NCBI GenBank assembly: GCA_900542275.1
Contig: UQMW01000005.1
Coordinates: forward strand, 22,502 to 86,501
DNA length: 64,000 nt
DNA from: an uncultured Collinsella sp.
GTDB lineage: Bacteria > Actinomycetota > Coriobacteriia > Coriobacteriales > Coriobacteriaceae
Direction: 5' to 3'
The notes beneath the pieces were generated by a model. The model had not been told where the DNA came from, did not search any database, and was given only the letters and a program-made list of their open reading frames with translations. A program made the position numbers and the translations under genes. Position 1 is the stretch's first letter, and every line of letters begins with the position of its first letter. Positions 1 through 9,135 of this stretch are shown in pieces.

Positions 1-1439
<1,439 letters not shown>

Positions 1440-1570
1440 GTGGTTTTCCTTTTTGGCCATCGCCCACGCCGTGCAGCTGCGGGCGAGTTAAACACAGATG
1501 ATTGTACTTTAGCCAAACAAGGCGCGGCCTATACGGTCGACCTCGACCGCCACGTAATAACTATGACCAA

Positions 1571-1668
1571 CCTGTCACAATGGGACAGGTTTATTTTGGC
1601 AAGTTTTATCTGAGCAAACGCCGTCTCTCTGCCATTTGGTGCCACGGGGACAGGTTAGCTTGCACCAA
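1571..1668. repeat. Two intergenic palindromes with GGGACAGG core
   Basis: Between secA and the rpmE terminator there is no gene (1440-1670). Two dyads stand out: CCTGTC/GACAGG (1571-1589) and a larger one with TTGGTGC and GCACCAA arms (1636-1668) enclosing CACGGGGACAGG. They share the GGGACAG core with the larger repeat at 12968-13080, so they are probably REP-like elements rather than secA regulatory sites. Confidence 0.5.
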
Positions 1669-1670
1669 TA

Positions 1671-1710
1671 AAAAGAAAAGGGCCGCGCACCCAAACGGAT
1701 GCACGGCCCT
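1671..1710 (-). terminator. Intrinsic terminator of rpmE
   Basis: On the minus strand a GGGCCGTGCATCC / GGGTGCGCGGCCC stem is followed by a run of T residues (TTTTCTTTTT). It lies 37 bases past the rpmE stop codon. Confidence 0.85.
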
Positions 1711-1746
1711 TATGCCATGAATGCGAGCGATTCCGCGGCGAGCTAG

Positions 1747-2160
1747 TTACTCAGCAGCCTCGGTGGTCTCGGCCTCGGCAGCGGCCTCCTCGACGGGAGC
1801 CTCGGCGGCCTGCTTGGCAGCCTCCTCGGCGAACTTAGCAGCACGCTTAGCCTTCTCGGCAGCCTTAGCCTCAGCGGCGGCCTTGCGAGCGGCCTCGGCC
1901 TCAGCAGCCTTGGCGGCCTTGGCGGCCTTGGCCTCCTCAGCCTTCTTGAGCTGGGCGGCAGCGGCGCCACCGAACTTGTCGGCGAAGCGCTGGACGCGTC
2001 CACCGGTGTCGACGAACTTCTGCTGGCCGGTGTAGAACGGGTGGCACTCGTTGCAAAGCTCGACCTTCATCTCGGACACGGTAGCGTGCGTCTTGAAGGT
2101 GTTGCCGCAGGAGCACGTCACCGTGCACTCGACATACTGGGGATGGATACCCTGCTTCAT
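1747..2160 (-). CDS. rpmE: Ribosomal protein L31 with long Ala/Glu/Lys tail
   Basis: L31 bridges the 50S and 30S subunits. Residues 1-66 are the L31 core of the zinc-binding type: C16-x-C18 and C36-x-x-C39 form the zinc site. The protein is 137 aa, about twice the family norm of 65-90. The extra 70 residues are a low-complexity, highly charged Ala/Lys/Glu segment rich in AAEAKAAEKA-type units, probably a coiled or extended tail. AAGGAG precedes the ATG at 2160. The gene is monocistronic, with its own promoter, leader and terminator. Confidence 0.95.
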   Translation of the reverse strand: MKQGIHPQYVECTVTCSCGNTFKTHATVSEMKVELCNECHPFYTGQQKFVDTGGRVQRFADKFGGAAAAQLKKAEEAKAAKAAKAAEAEAARKAAAEAKAAEKAKRAAKFAEEAAKQAAEAPVEEAAAEAETTEAAE

Positions 2161-2231
2161 GGTAGGACTCCTTATTGGTCAGGCGCTGGTTACCGATCAG
2201 CGCATAAGGCGTCTTGGTTTCCGACCAAGAC
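2161..2231 (-). promoter_or_regulatory. Structured rpmE leader that can hide the SD
   Basis: The minus-strand leader can fold into two hairpins. The first has an 8-bp stem, GTCTTGGT/ACCAAGAC (2211-2231). The second has GCGCTG/CAGCGC (2183-2203) extended by CCTTAT pairing with ATAAGG (2204-2209 with 2170-2175); the latter contains the SD AAGG. L31 leader motifs, including one for Coriobacteria, have been described as autoregulatory r-protein leaders (from memory). This fits such an element, but I could not run a covariance search. Confidence 0.6.
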
Positions 2232-2244
2232 AACAAACTTGGCT

Positions 2245-2273
2245 ATGGTACCACGGCGCCGCGCGTCCCACAA
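2245..2273 (-). promoter_or_regulatory. Promoter of rpmE
   Basis: On the minus strand TTGTGG and TACCAT are separated by exactly 17 bases. Transcription would start just before the two leader hairpins. Confidence 0.55.
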
Positions 2274-2354
2274 AAGGTTCACGGTCTTTTCGGAACGACA
2301 CGAATCTGACCCATCGAAACACATCTCCACCGTTCCTTCAACTGGGAAAATGCC

Positions 2355-2385
2355 GTCCCCGGGGCCTGAGAAGTGCCCCGGGGAC
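2355..2385. repeat. Perfect 10-bp hairpin abutting left direct repeat
   Basis: GTCCCCGGGG and CCCCGGGGAC flank an 11-base loop. The right arm ends exactly where the left direct repeat begins. No T run follows on either strand, so this is not an obvious terminator. Confidence 0.6.
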
Positions 2386-2448
2386 GTTCGACTGACTGCG
2401 GGAACGGCCTTTCCGCTCAATGTGTTCGGCTGAGATCGGAAATCAACC
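2385..2448. repeat. Left 64-bp direct repeat (candidate att site)
   Basis: This 64-bp segment recurs in the same orientation at 10013-10076 with two mismatches (2391 and 2411). The two copies bracket the peptide/ABC/HTH genes and an integrase remnant, so attL is the leading interpretation. An independent dispersed repeat is the alternative. The remaining 2449-2526 has no gene. Confidence 0.6.
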
Positions 2449-2526
2449 AAACTGAACCAGGTTCAGCTGGCATGGTTAAAAACGGGGGCGACGCTTTTGC
2501 GTCGCCCCTCGTCCCAGCCGGTTGCT

Positions 2527-2871
2527 TTAGTTGTACACACGGTAGTTACACTTGAACTGGGTTATGTGTCCATAGCTGGAGCGGTACCAACCCGACGTAT
2601 AGCTGATTGCCTCTGCGCCTAGATAGTCGTAGCCCTTGTTGTAGCGAAGCTGACGGTAGGTCGTGTCGTACTCTGCTACGTAAAACGTGTCTCCAGAGAA
2701 GGCTTTGTACCGGTCTTTAACCGTCGAAGCCATGTACGCGGGTTCGACATCGCCTTTCTCTCCGTTGAGCGCATAGACGGGTGCCGCGATTCCGCATAAA
2801 GCCGTTGCCACGAGGATGGCGTAGACAGCCATGCGCGACGCATTGGACTTCAGCTGTTCAAATAGTTTCAT
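2527..2871 (-). CDS. Small secreted peptide, bacteriocin-like
   Basis: The 114-residue product begins with a charged n-region (KLFEQLKSN) and a hydrophobic stretch to about residue 30 ending in PVYA, a plausible signal peptidase site. The predicted mature part is about 80 residues, rich in Tyr, Gly and Ser, and ends in YRVYN. The ATG at 2871 is chosen because AGGTGA lies 6 bases upstream; an in-frame GTG at 2880 is worse. Its start overlaps the end of the ABC fusion gene upstream, so they are one transcript. No family was recognised with certainty. The architecture resembles lactococcin-972-type loci, where a secreted peptide sits beside an ABC transporter, but the peptide could also be a non-toxic signal. 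Confidence 0.55.
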   Translation of the reverse strand: MKLFEQLKSNASRMAVYAILVATALCGIAAPVYALNGEKGDVEPAYMASTVKDRYKAFSGDTFYVAEYDTTYRQLRYNKGYDYLGAEAISYTSGWYRSSYGHITQFKCNYRVYN

Positions 2872-2872
2872 G

Positions 2873-4687
2873 TCATTCACCTCGCTCGTATGTATCGAGG
2901 TATTCCTGCTTGAGCGTCTGCGAGGACGACTTGATCTTTTCCACGAGCGTGCCGGCCTCGATGAAGTAGAACGAGTTGGTGAGGTCTGCCAGGTCGTCGA
3001 GCAGATGGCTTGAAATGAGCACGCTTCGTCCCCGCACCACCTCGCTGCGCATCGCGTCGCAGGAGGTTTTCCGCTTTCCCGGATCGAGGCCGTTCAGCGG
3101 TTCATCGAGGATGAGGTACGGGCAACCGGTCGCTATCGCCATGGCAAGCTTCACCTGCTGCTTCATTCCCGTCGAGAGTTTACGGGTCGGCTTGTCGAGA
3201 TATGGGGAGATTCCAAGGGAGTCGCAGAGCGAGTCGATGTCGGCGGCCGATTTCCACGCCTCCCTAACGAAAGCAAGGTGCTCGAAGGCCGATAGCGTGG
3301 GGTAGAGATCCGTGCCGCCTGAAGAGCTCAGGTAGACGAGTTCTGCAAATTCGGCTGATCGACGTTGGCAGATTCCGTCTGCCACCAGGCTTCCCGAGCG
3401 GATGCGGGTGGGAAATTGGCCCGACAGCGCTTCAAGAAGGGTGGTTTTCCCCGAGCCGTTGGGAGCAACGAGGCCCGCCGCCGTTCCCGGGCTCAGGAAA
3501 AGCGACCCGATTGAAAGTATCGTCGTGCTCCCGTATCCCACGCTCGCGTCCAGAAGCTCGAGCCCATGGTGCTTTTTCGCGGGTCCAGACTGTTTGGGCG
3601 AACGTGCCGCAACGGCGCCGACCGCAAAAAAGACCGCGACGTATGCCAGGGCCACGGCAAGCATCGATGCGCTGCCTGAACCGGAGCCAATGAATTCTGT
3701 CGGGAAGCATCCTACGTAACCCGTTGCCTCGATAGGCGAGAATACGGGCAGTGGCAGGAGCCCGAGCACGGCATTATGCCCTAGTGCCGAATCGGACAAT
3801 AACGGGAATGCCGGGGCCGCGACAAGCAGCGCGGAGGTAAGGGGGCCCGCGAGGACGCGCCTCGTTGCGGTCGATAGGACGGCGGAGCAAACGGATATCA
3901 AGGTTCCGCCCGCAAGCAGCGCGAGAAGCAGGGTCGTGAAGACGTTTCCCGCGGTCGTGGTGGCAAGCGCGCCGTCATGGAAGAAGGCGATCGGGTACCC
4001 AATTTGCCCGAAGCCGTTTAGGGCCAAGGCGTAAATGCCCCCGGGTGCGAGGCCGACGAGGAGCATCGCGGTCCCCGCGACGATTATCGAAAACACGATC
4101 TGAATAAGGCGCCGGAATTTGGGCACGGGCGCCTTCGCCGCCAGGGTCCCGGGCCTTGTGGCGCCGAGCACGAGTATCGACGAGAGAAGGAAGGGGATGA
4201 AGGGAAGGAAAGACGGCGCCGCGGCAATGGCGTAAGGCAGGAAGGAAAGGAATGGCAGGTCGTTTGCGGAGGCCGGGATATCCGTGATGCCGGAGCTGCT
4301 CAGGGCACGGCAATATGCGAGCTCCGCGTCATTGGTCTCTCGGTCTCCCACGATGGACCCGGATTGGAAGCCTTCGCCCATGAGCGCGTAGTAGCTCTCG
4401 GCAGAATCGAGAAAGGCGGCGTCGGTTTGAGCGGCAAGGGCGGCGTTCGCGTATCTTGCAAGCTCCGCGTCATTTTGCTGCTCTGGAGATAGGTCTGTGC
4501 CGCTGGCCTGGGGCGCGCGCGTATTGAAGGCGTCGACAAAGCTCTGCATGCCCTGTTTCATAAAGAAGGGCCCGTAGATGGGTGAATTGAACGCAATGGG
4601 GACGGAAAAGGCTGCAGCGAGAACGAGCGTACAAATCCATACGGCCTTGTCTCTTAGGATTAGTTTGAGAAGAAGTCGACAGTACAT
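2873..4687 (-). CDS. ABC-2 type permease fused to ATP-binding domain
   Basis: The single chain of 604 aa combines both halves of an exporter. Residues 1-375 hold about six hydrophobic segments and a large extracytoplasmic loop after the first one. Residues 380-600 are an ABC ATPase with Walker A APNGSGKTT (near 406), signature LSTGM (near 502), Walker B LILDEPLNGLDP (near 525) and H-loop SSHLLDD (near 560). The permease shares a motif, xNGxGxxxYP, with both halves of the 740-aa permease at 5587-7809. It probably exports, or protects against, the peptide encoded just downstream, whose start it overlaps. Start ATG 4687 has AGGTG upstream. Confidence 0.8.
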   Translation of the reverse strand: MYCRLLLKLILRDKAVWICTLVLAAAFSVPIAFNSPIYGPFFMKQGMQSFVDAFNTRAPQASGTDLSPEQQNDAELARYANAALAAQTDAAFLDSAESYYALMGEGFQSGSIVGDRETNDAELAYCRALSSSGITDIPASANDLPFLSFLPYAIAAAPSFLPFIPFLLSSILVLGATRPGTLAAKAPVPKFRRLIQIVFSIIVAGTAMLLVGLAPGGIYALALNGFGQIGYPIAFFHDGALATTTAGNVFTTLLLALLAGGTLISVCSAVLSTATRRVLAGPLTSALLVAAPAFPLLSDSALGHNAVLGLLPLPVFSPIEATGYVGCFPTEFIGSGSGSASMLAVALAYVAVFFAVGAVAARSPKQSGPAKKHHGLELLDASVGYGSTTILSIGSLFLSPGTAAGLVAPNGSGKTTLLEALSGQFPTRIRSGSLVADGICQRRSAEFAELVYLSSSGGTDLYPTLSAFEHLAFVREAWKSAADIDSLCDSLGISPYLDKPTRKLSTGMKQQVKLAMAIATGCPYLILDEPLNGLDPGKRKTSCDAMRSEVVRGRSVLISSHLLDDLADLTNSFYFIEAGTLVEKIKSSSQTLKQEYLDTYERGE

Positions 4688-4715
4688 TCAGAAGCACCTA
4701 CGTTCCTCAAAGAAT

Positions 4716-4811
4716 TGTTAGATTAAAAGTAACAGACCGGATGAAGATACGTGCGACGGGGGCGAGGCGAATGGCTGAGCGGTATCGATACGCGGGTTCA
4801 ACGGTATTATA
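4716..4811 (-). promoter_or_regulatory. Putative promoter and dyad upstream of ABC fusion gene
   Basis: On the minus strand a perfect TATAAT lies at 4811-4806, with no convincing -35 box. Downstream in the leader is a dyad TGTTA-N9-TAACA (4716-4734) that shares TTAAAAGTAAC-like sequence with the intergenic region at 8318-8332. The second peptide/ABC unit may therefore have its own regulated promoter. Confidence 0.4.
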
Positions 4812-4840
4812 TTGACCACATAGATTTTTAACTTGCATTT

Positions 4841-5581
4841 CTACCCGCCCTTTTCGTAGAGTCGCCGATACGTGCTTAGCGCACCCTCGGCGCGTCCGGC
4901 AGGCTTTGCGAAATGGGATCCAGGAGACTTCGGCGCAGCATCATCTTGCGGAATGCTTCTAATGAGCCTCCCATCCTTCAAAAACAGAATCTCATCGCAC
5001 AGCCTATCGACCGAATCCAAGATGTGGGATGACATGATGATGCACGTACCAGAATCGGCCAGCTTCCTGAGAATCTCGGAATGCAAGTCCACCCTGCTGG
5101 GGTCGAGCGAGTTCATGGGCTCATCTAATAGAAGGTACCGCGCGCCCGTCGCATACGCAATCGCCAGGGTAAGCTGCTGCTTCATGCCCTGGCTCAGAGT
5201 GCGGATCCTCATCTTCGCGAACTCGCCTATCTGCGTTTGTTCCACTATCTCTTCGATATCGCGAGCATGCGGCCACATATCGCAAACCATCTTGAGGTGA
5301 TCTTCCGCACGCAATCCGGGATACAGCAGCGTCCCCTCACCAGGTGCATAGAAGATCATAGAACGGACCTCTCTCGCACCCGTACCCTGCACCTCATCCA
5401 GAACGATGCTCCCGTCCACGCGAGGACCCGGCAAACCTGCCATCGCACGCAGCAACGTCGTCTTTCCATGCCCGTTCGGAGCGACGAGACCGTAGACCGT
5501 ACCCGGGGCAAACTCAGCGTTCACCGAATCTACGAGCACCTTCTTTCCATAAGAGATCGTCAGCGTTTGAAGGTCAATCAT
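4841..5581 (-). CDS. ABC transporter ATP-binding protein
   Basis: This 246-aa ATPase powers the adjacent membrane protein (5587-7809). Walker A APNGHGKTT is near residue 37, signature LSQGM near 133, Walker B LLLDEPMNSLDP near 153 and H-loop SSHILD near 190. It is closest in style to the ATPase half of the fusion protein at 2873-4687, suggesting duplication. An ATG at 5590 overlaps the permease stop codon but directly abuts the GGGG of the SD, so the ATG at 5581 is preferred. It is the last gene of a peptide-permease-ATPase operon. Confidence 0.85.
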   Translation of the reverse strand: MIDLQTLTISYGKKVLVDSVNAEFAPGTVYGLVAPNGHGKTTLLRAMAGLPGPRVDGSIVLDEVQGTGAREVRSMIFYAPGEGTLLYPGLRAEDHLKMVCDMWPHARDIEEIVEQTQIGEFAKMRIRTLSQGMKQQLTLAIAYATGARYLLLDEPMNSLDPSRVDLHSEILRKLADSGTCIIMSSHILDSVDRLCDEILFLKDGRLIRSIPQDDAAPKSPGSHFAKPAGRAEGALSTYRRLYEKGG

Positions 5582-5586
5582 CGAGA

Positions 5587-7809
5587 TCATCCCCTTTCGA
5601 TCTTTGGAACACTCAGGCGCACCATCAACGGAGATACGGCGCCCAAGACCACCAGCAGAGCGCCCGATGCGCCGACGACCTCTCCAAAAGGCATCGCGTT
5701 CGTCCCTCGCCCAAGGAACCCAATCGTCCCCACCTGGGAAGCGGGATCAAACGAGGCGAATGGAGCCAGCAGCGCGACGCCCATGCCCACGCTTTCAACA
5801 TGAGCGCTCAACGAACCCAACACCAAGAGAACCGCGCAAACCATTCCGGTGACAACGGGGTTGCGGCTAATCGCTGCTGTCAACGCAGCGACGACGGAAA
5901 TCACGCCGTATGCCATGACCAGCAACGGAATACTGCACAACACCGCCTCCCCCACCATGGACGTTGTCGAAGCTCCCGCCCGAATGAGAGCGACGGGATA
6001 CTCCGATCCACCCGCACCGTTCTTAATCACGGACACAACGACAGCGGGAACCATCGACACCAAAAGCAGCACCAAGCCAAGCAGGAGAGCCAGCGCAACA
6101 GCCGTCAGAAAACGCACATGCGCTGTTGCGGGGATCTGGAGAACCAGAAGGGAACGACACTGCAGGTGGGTGCACGCGAGCGATGTGACAACCACGGGCA
6201 ACAGCAAAAATAAGGAGGGAAGCGCTGCCTGGAGATACGAAAGGAGGATTAATGGGGGCATCTTCGTACTTAACTCGTAAACCTTGGGGTCCGGCAAGCT
6301 CGCGATCGACTCAAGCAGAAGGGCGCGCGCCTCCGCACGAGAAGGAGTCTCCGGCTCGATTCCGATCGATTGCAGGAGAGTCGCATCTGCCGCGCCCAGC
6401 TCACCTCGAGCGCGCTCGTACGTCGCAAGGCTTCGAAACCCCTCCGCAGGCATAGGCGCGTACACGAAACCCGAAAGAGCATCCCGCATGTCTTCCAGGG
6501 CCGCTTTGCCCTCGACGTCCATATTCGCAGCGTTCTGCTCTAGATACCGATCTATTGAACGGAGCTCCCCATCCCTATACCGAACAGCGGAAACGTTATC
6601 AGCGTCAGGAAACATCTCGACCAGAGCCGGGGCCAGCATCGTCGTCGACATTGCAATCGCGCATACGGCGAGGGTAGGAGAACGCAGGAGCAGTTTCCCC
6701 ATCGTTCTTACGTATGCAACGGCGGAGGCACAAGCGCTCGAACGAGTTGCCGTTCTCGATGCAGTGAAGGAACCTCTCTCAAGACAAATCGGGGATATCG
6801 GGCACGCGCAGCCGCTCTTTCCAGCAACGCAAAGCAGGCTAATTGCCAGCACCTCGATCCCGATTGCGCATACGAGGGCAATCGCGCCACGCTCGAAGCA
6901 AAGTCCAGGCAGATTCACTATCTGCGTTGTCGGGTACGGGCTATAGGCGCCGACGGTCAACTCAGTGTTCGCATACGTAAGGGGATTCAACAGGGCGAAC
7001 TCACGTAAAGCGATGGATCTTCCGTAATACCCGGGAACCATCGTCACCCCCATCAGGGCACATACGAACACGATTCCAAGCGTAGGGTTATTGGCAATCT
7101 TCACGGCAAGGTGAACGACAAGCGAGATGAACGCTGCCACCAAGAATTGCAAGATGGCCGTCTGCGCGAACACCAGCCAAGCCGGTTTGATAACCGGAGT
7201 CGCATATTGAATGTAGCCTATCGGATAGAACGGCGAGCCCGGGCCATTCTTCACAAGCGCGGCGATTATCCCTGGAAGATTGATGGCGAGGACGGCAAGC
7301 ATTGCAAAAACACTCGCCCATACGCTCGATGCAACAAGTCTACCCAGCTCGCCCATCGGTGCCTGGATGATGAGCTTTTCACGTTTGTTAAGACGCGCGG
7401 CAAGGAACGAGACGGCAACGGCCGTTGCGACCCATAGCAAGTACTCCTTCGATCCGTCATAATAGGTGTACTCTCTATCCGATATCTGCAGAAACGGAAG
7501 TAGGGGAGAGAGCGGTGCCAAGATAAGACGTCCCGCGGCAAGAGGGTACAGAAGCGCGGGCATGCTTGATGAAGAGGTATAGACACCGTCCTCCCCCGCA
7601 TTCACAAGCGCATCCGCATAGGATGCTGACAATTCCTGCTCAACACGGGTTATTCCCGACTCGAGGTATTCGACCCGTCCGTCGATGCCAGCCGCGCTCC
7701 TGAAGACGGGCAGAGCACAAAGAACCATCAACGCAACAACGACAACACAGAGCGACCTGGAGGAGAGAAGCGACCTAAAGATCGCCTTCGAGATTTTGAG
7801 CATATTCAT
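5587..7809 (-). CDS. Large ABC-2 type membrane protein with two homologous halves
   Basis: The 740-aa protein contains two similar modules of about 370 residues. Each starts with a hydrophobic segment and an extracytoplasmic region, followed by a cluster of about five membrane spans. The motif KNGPGSPFYP of module 1 recurs as KNGAGGSEYP in module 2 and as LNGFGQIGYP in the fusion protein at 2873-4687. It is thus a natural tandem permease working with the separate ATPase downstream. The start at 7809 has AAGG 6 bases upstream; a longer form from 7875 would begin right at the upstream stop codon and has no SD. The role is probably export of, or immunity to, the peptide at 7876-8241. Confidence 0.75.
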   Translation of the reverse strand: MNMLKISKAIFRSLLSSRSLCVVVVALMVLCALPVFRSAAGIDGRVEYLESGITRVEQELSASYADALVNAGEDGVYTSSSSMPALLYPLAAGRLILAPLSPLLPFLQISDREYTYYDGSKEYLLWVATAVAVSFLAARLNKREKLIIQAPMGELGRLVASSVWASVFAMLAVLAINLPGIIAALVKNGPGSPFYPIGYIQYATPVIKPAWLVFAQTAILQFLVAAFISLVVHLAVKIANNPTLGIVFVCALMGVTMVPGYYGRSIALREFALLNPLTYANTELTVGAYSPYPTTQIVNLPGLCFERGAIALVCAIGIEVLAISLLCVAGKSGCACPISPICLERGSFTASRTATRSSACASAVAYVRTMGKLLLRSPTLAVCAIAMSTTMLAPALVEMFPDADNVSAVRYRDGELRSIDRYLEQNAANMDVEGKAALEDMRDALSGFVYAPMPAEGFRSLATYERARGELGAADATLLQSIGIEPETPSRAEARALLLESIASLPDPKVYELSTKMPPLILLSYLQAALPSLFLLLPVVVTSLACTHLQCRSLLVLQIPATAHVRFLTAVALALLLGLVLLLVSMVPAVVVSVIKNGAGGSEYPVALIRAGASTTSMVGEAVLCSIPLLVMAYGVISVVAALTAAISRNPVVTGMVCAVLLVLGSLSAHVESVGMGVALLAPFASFDPASQVGTIGFLGRGTNAMPFGEVVGASGALLVVLGAVSPLMVRLSVPKIERG

Positions 7810-7875
7810 CGCCAACCTTAACCTCATCCAGTCGGAACAGAGGGCCCGAACAAAATGCTCGGCCCTTCCTCGCAT

Positions 7876-8241
7876 CTAGTAGGTGTTATAGACAAATTGC
7901 CATTTATCAGTTGTGCCAAGAACACCACAGGAGCACATTGCAGCGAGGCGGGATTCCCTATGATGCGCGGATCGGCGATAGCCATTTCGGTAGGAGATCG
8001 TCTTGTAAGAGATGTTGAACATCGAGGTGCTGTGCCCGCTTACGCCGCGAGGACAGCTATAGCTCCAGTAGGTATCGACGACGTCGTCCGTATACCCGAG
8101 GGGCTCAACGAGGGCACACTGGCTGCTCTCCTGGGAAGGAGGCATCGGGGTATCCGCAAAAGCGGGGGCTCCCGGCAGCAACAGACAAAGAGCGAGGCCG
8201 AGGAAAACCAAGAGCTTACACGACTTAACAGTACTGAACAT
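7876..8241 (-). CDS. Secreted peptide resembling lactococcin 972 family
   Basis: The 121-aa product has a signal peptide (hydrophobic LLVFLGLALCLLL, cleavage after AFA near residue 30). The remaining 90 residues contain four Cys. They end in a block (WSYSC, SGHSTSMF, KTISYRNG, ESRLAA, TDKWQFVYNTY) whose spacing recalls lactococcin 972, which also has an N-terminal signal and ends in YYNFW. The match is by eye and only moderate. GGAGAGG lies just upstream of the ATG at 8241. It is the first gene of the peptide-permease-ATPase operon, which supports a bacteriocin-type or signalling peptide with dedicated transporter. Confidence 0.55.
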   Translation of the reverse strand: MFSTVKSCKLLVFLGLALCLLLPGAPAFADTPMPPSQESSQCALVEPLGYTDDVVDTYWSYSCPRGVSGHSTSMFNISYKTISYRNGYRRSAHHRESRLAAMCSCGVLGTTDKWQFVYNTY

Positions 8242-8289
8242 AATCCTCTCCAATCTAGAGGGGTTTCGGTTGCAGCATGCTGTGATTAC

Positions 8290-8323
8290 TTGCCGGCAAA
8301 GTCAATTTAACATAAACTGTTAA
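8290..8323 (+). promoter_or_regulatory. Promoter and dyad between peptide operon and DUF2975 gene
   Basis: On the plus strand TTGCCG and TAAACT are 17 bases apart. The -10 box is covered by a perfect dyad TTAACA-N5-TGTTAA (8307-8323). The dyad lies in the shared upstream region of the minus-strand peptide operon and the plus-strand DUF2975/XRE operon, so it is a candidate operator for the XRE protein at 8884-9135. Confidence 0.5.
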
Positions 8324-8361
8324 AAAGTAACCTGAGTTTTTTAAATTCTTCGGAGGTTATT

Positions 8362-8874
8362 ATGAGTTCCGACAATCGCACTCCTCGGCTTCATTCCTTC
8401 CGCATCGCATGTGCGATAGCCTCTGCGACCCTTTGCGCCACCGCCATCGCACAAGTGTCGTTCTCCTTAAAGCCAGCAATCGAAGTGCTCGACAACCCTG
8501 TAATTGCAGACTCCCCCGCGTATCCAGCCCTTGCGATCTCGACATTGGTCCCTGCCGTCATCGGTATCGCTACGACCATCCTCAGCGCCGTTCTCGTGTG
8601 GACGATCAAGAGCGGAGACCCCTTCAAGAAAGGGTCTGCGACATGCTTGAAGGTGCTCGGCATTCTCTTCGTTGTTCAAGCTGCCACCAGCCTCTACGCC
8701 GGCTCACTCAAAACCTCCGTTTCGATGTTTGGCGGCGAGGGGGCCGTCGGCGCCCAAGAGATCGCTTCATCATTCGATTGGACCTCTCTGGTTCTCGGCA
8801 TCGTCCTGTTCATGCTTTCCCAGCTCTTCTTGTACGCCCGAGAGCTGTACCTCGACTCCGACGAGATTGCGTAA
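8362..8874 (+). CDS. DUF2975-type four-span membrane protein
   Basis: The 170-residue protein has four hydrophobic segments at roughly residues 12-34, 55-80, 95-115 and 140-162, with a short extracytoplasmic loop after the first. Size, topology and the YozG-like XRE regulator 9 bases downstream are the usual features of DUF2975 proteins. These act as membrane partners of small HTH regulators; their biochemical role is unknown. A GGAGG SD precedes the ATG. It is divergent from the secreted peptide operon, suggesting it senses or regulates that system. Confidence 0.7.
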   Translation: MSSDNRTPRLHSFRIACAIASATLCATAIAQVSFSLKPAIEVLDNPVIADSPAYPALAISTLVPAVIGIATTILSAVLVWTIKSGDPFKKGSATCLKVLGILFVVQAATSLYAGSLKTSVSMFGGEGAVGAQEIASSFDWTSLVLGIVLFMLSQLFLYARELYLDSDEIA

Positions 8875-8883
8875 GGAAACGCC

Positions 8884-9135
8884 ATGCCCGTAATTGTTCG
8901 CCTCGACAAGATCATGGCCGAGCGAAAGATTTCCTCGAACGAACTTGCCGAAAGGATTGGAACCACGCCCGTGAACCTGTCCCGTATTAAAAAAGGGCAT
9001 ATTCGCGGCATTCGCTTCAACACACTCGAGCAGCTATGCCTCGCCCTTCGTTGCCAACCCGGAGACCTTCTCGAAGTCATGAGCGAAGAGGATGCCCGAA
9101 AGGAGTTCGGACTCGATTGGTCCGCCGAGGATTAG
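8884..9135 (+). CDS. Small XRE-family regulator (YozG-like)
   Basis: The 83-residue protein is little more than a Cro/C1 helix-turn-helix. DKIMAERKISSNELAERIGT and NLSRIKKGHIRGIRFNTL cover helices 1-4, and the C-terminus ends in EEDARKEFGLDWSAED. YozG-type proteins pair with DUF2975 membrane proteins, as here. Likely operators are the dyads at 8307-8323 and 4716-4734. Its TAG stop is followed in the same frame by the truncated integrase, so the gene end coincides with a recombination joint; the last few residues may not be original. Confidence 0.85.
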   Translation: MPVIVRLDKIMAERKISSNELAERIGTTPVNLSRIKKGHIRGIRFNTLEQLCLALRCQPGDLLEVMSEEDARKEFGLDWSAED

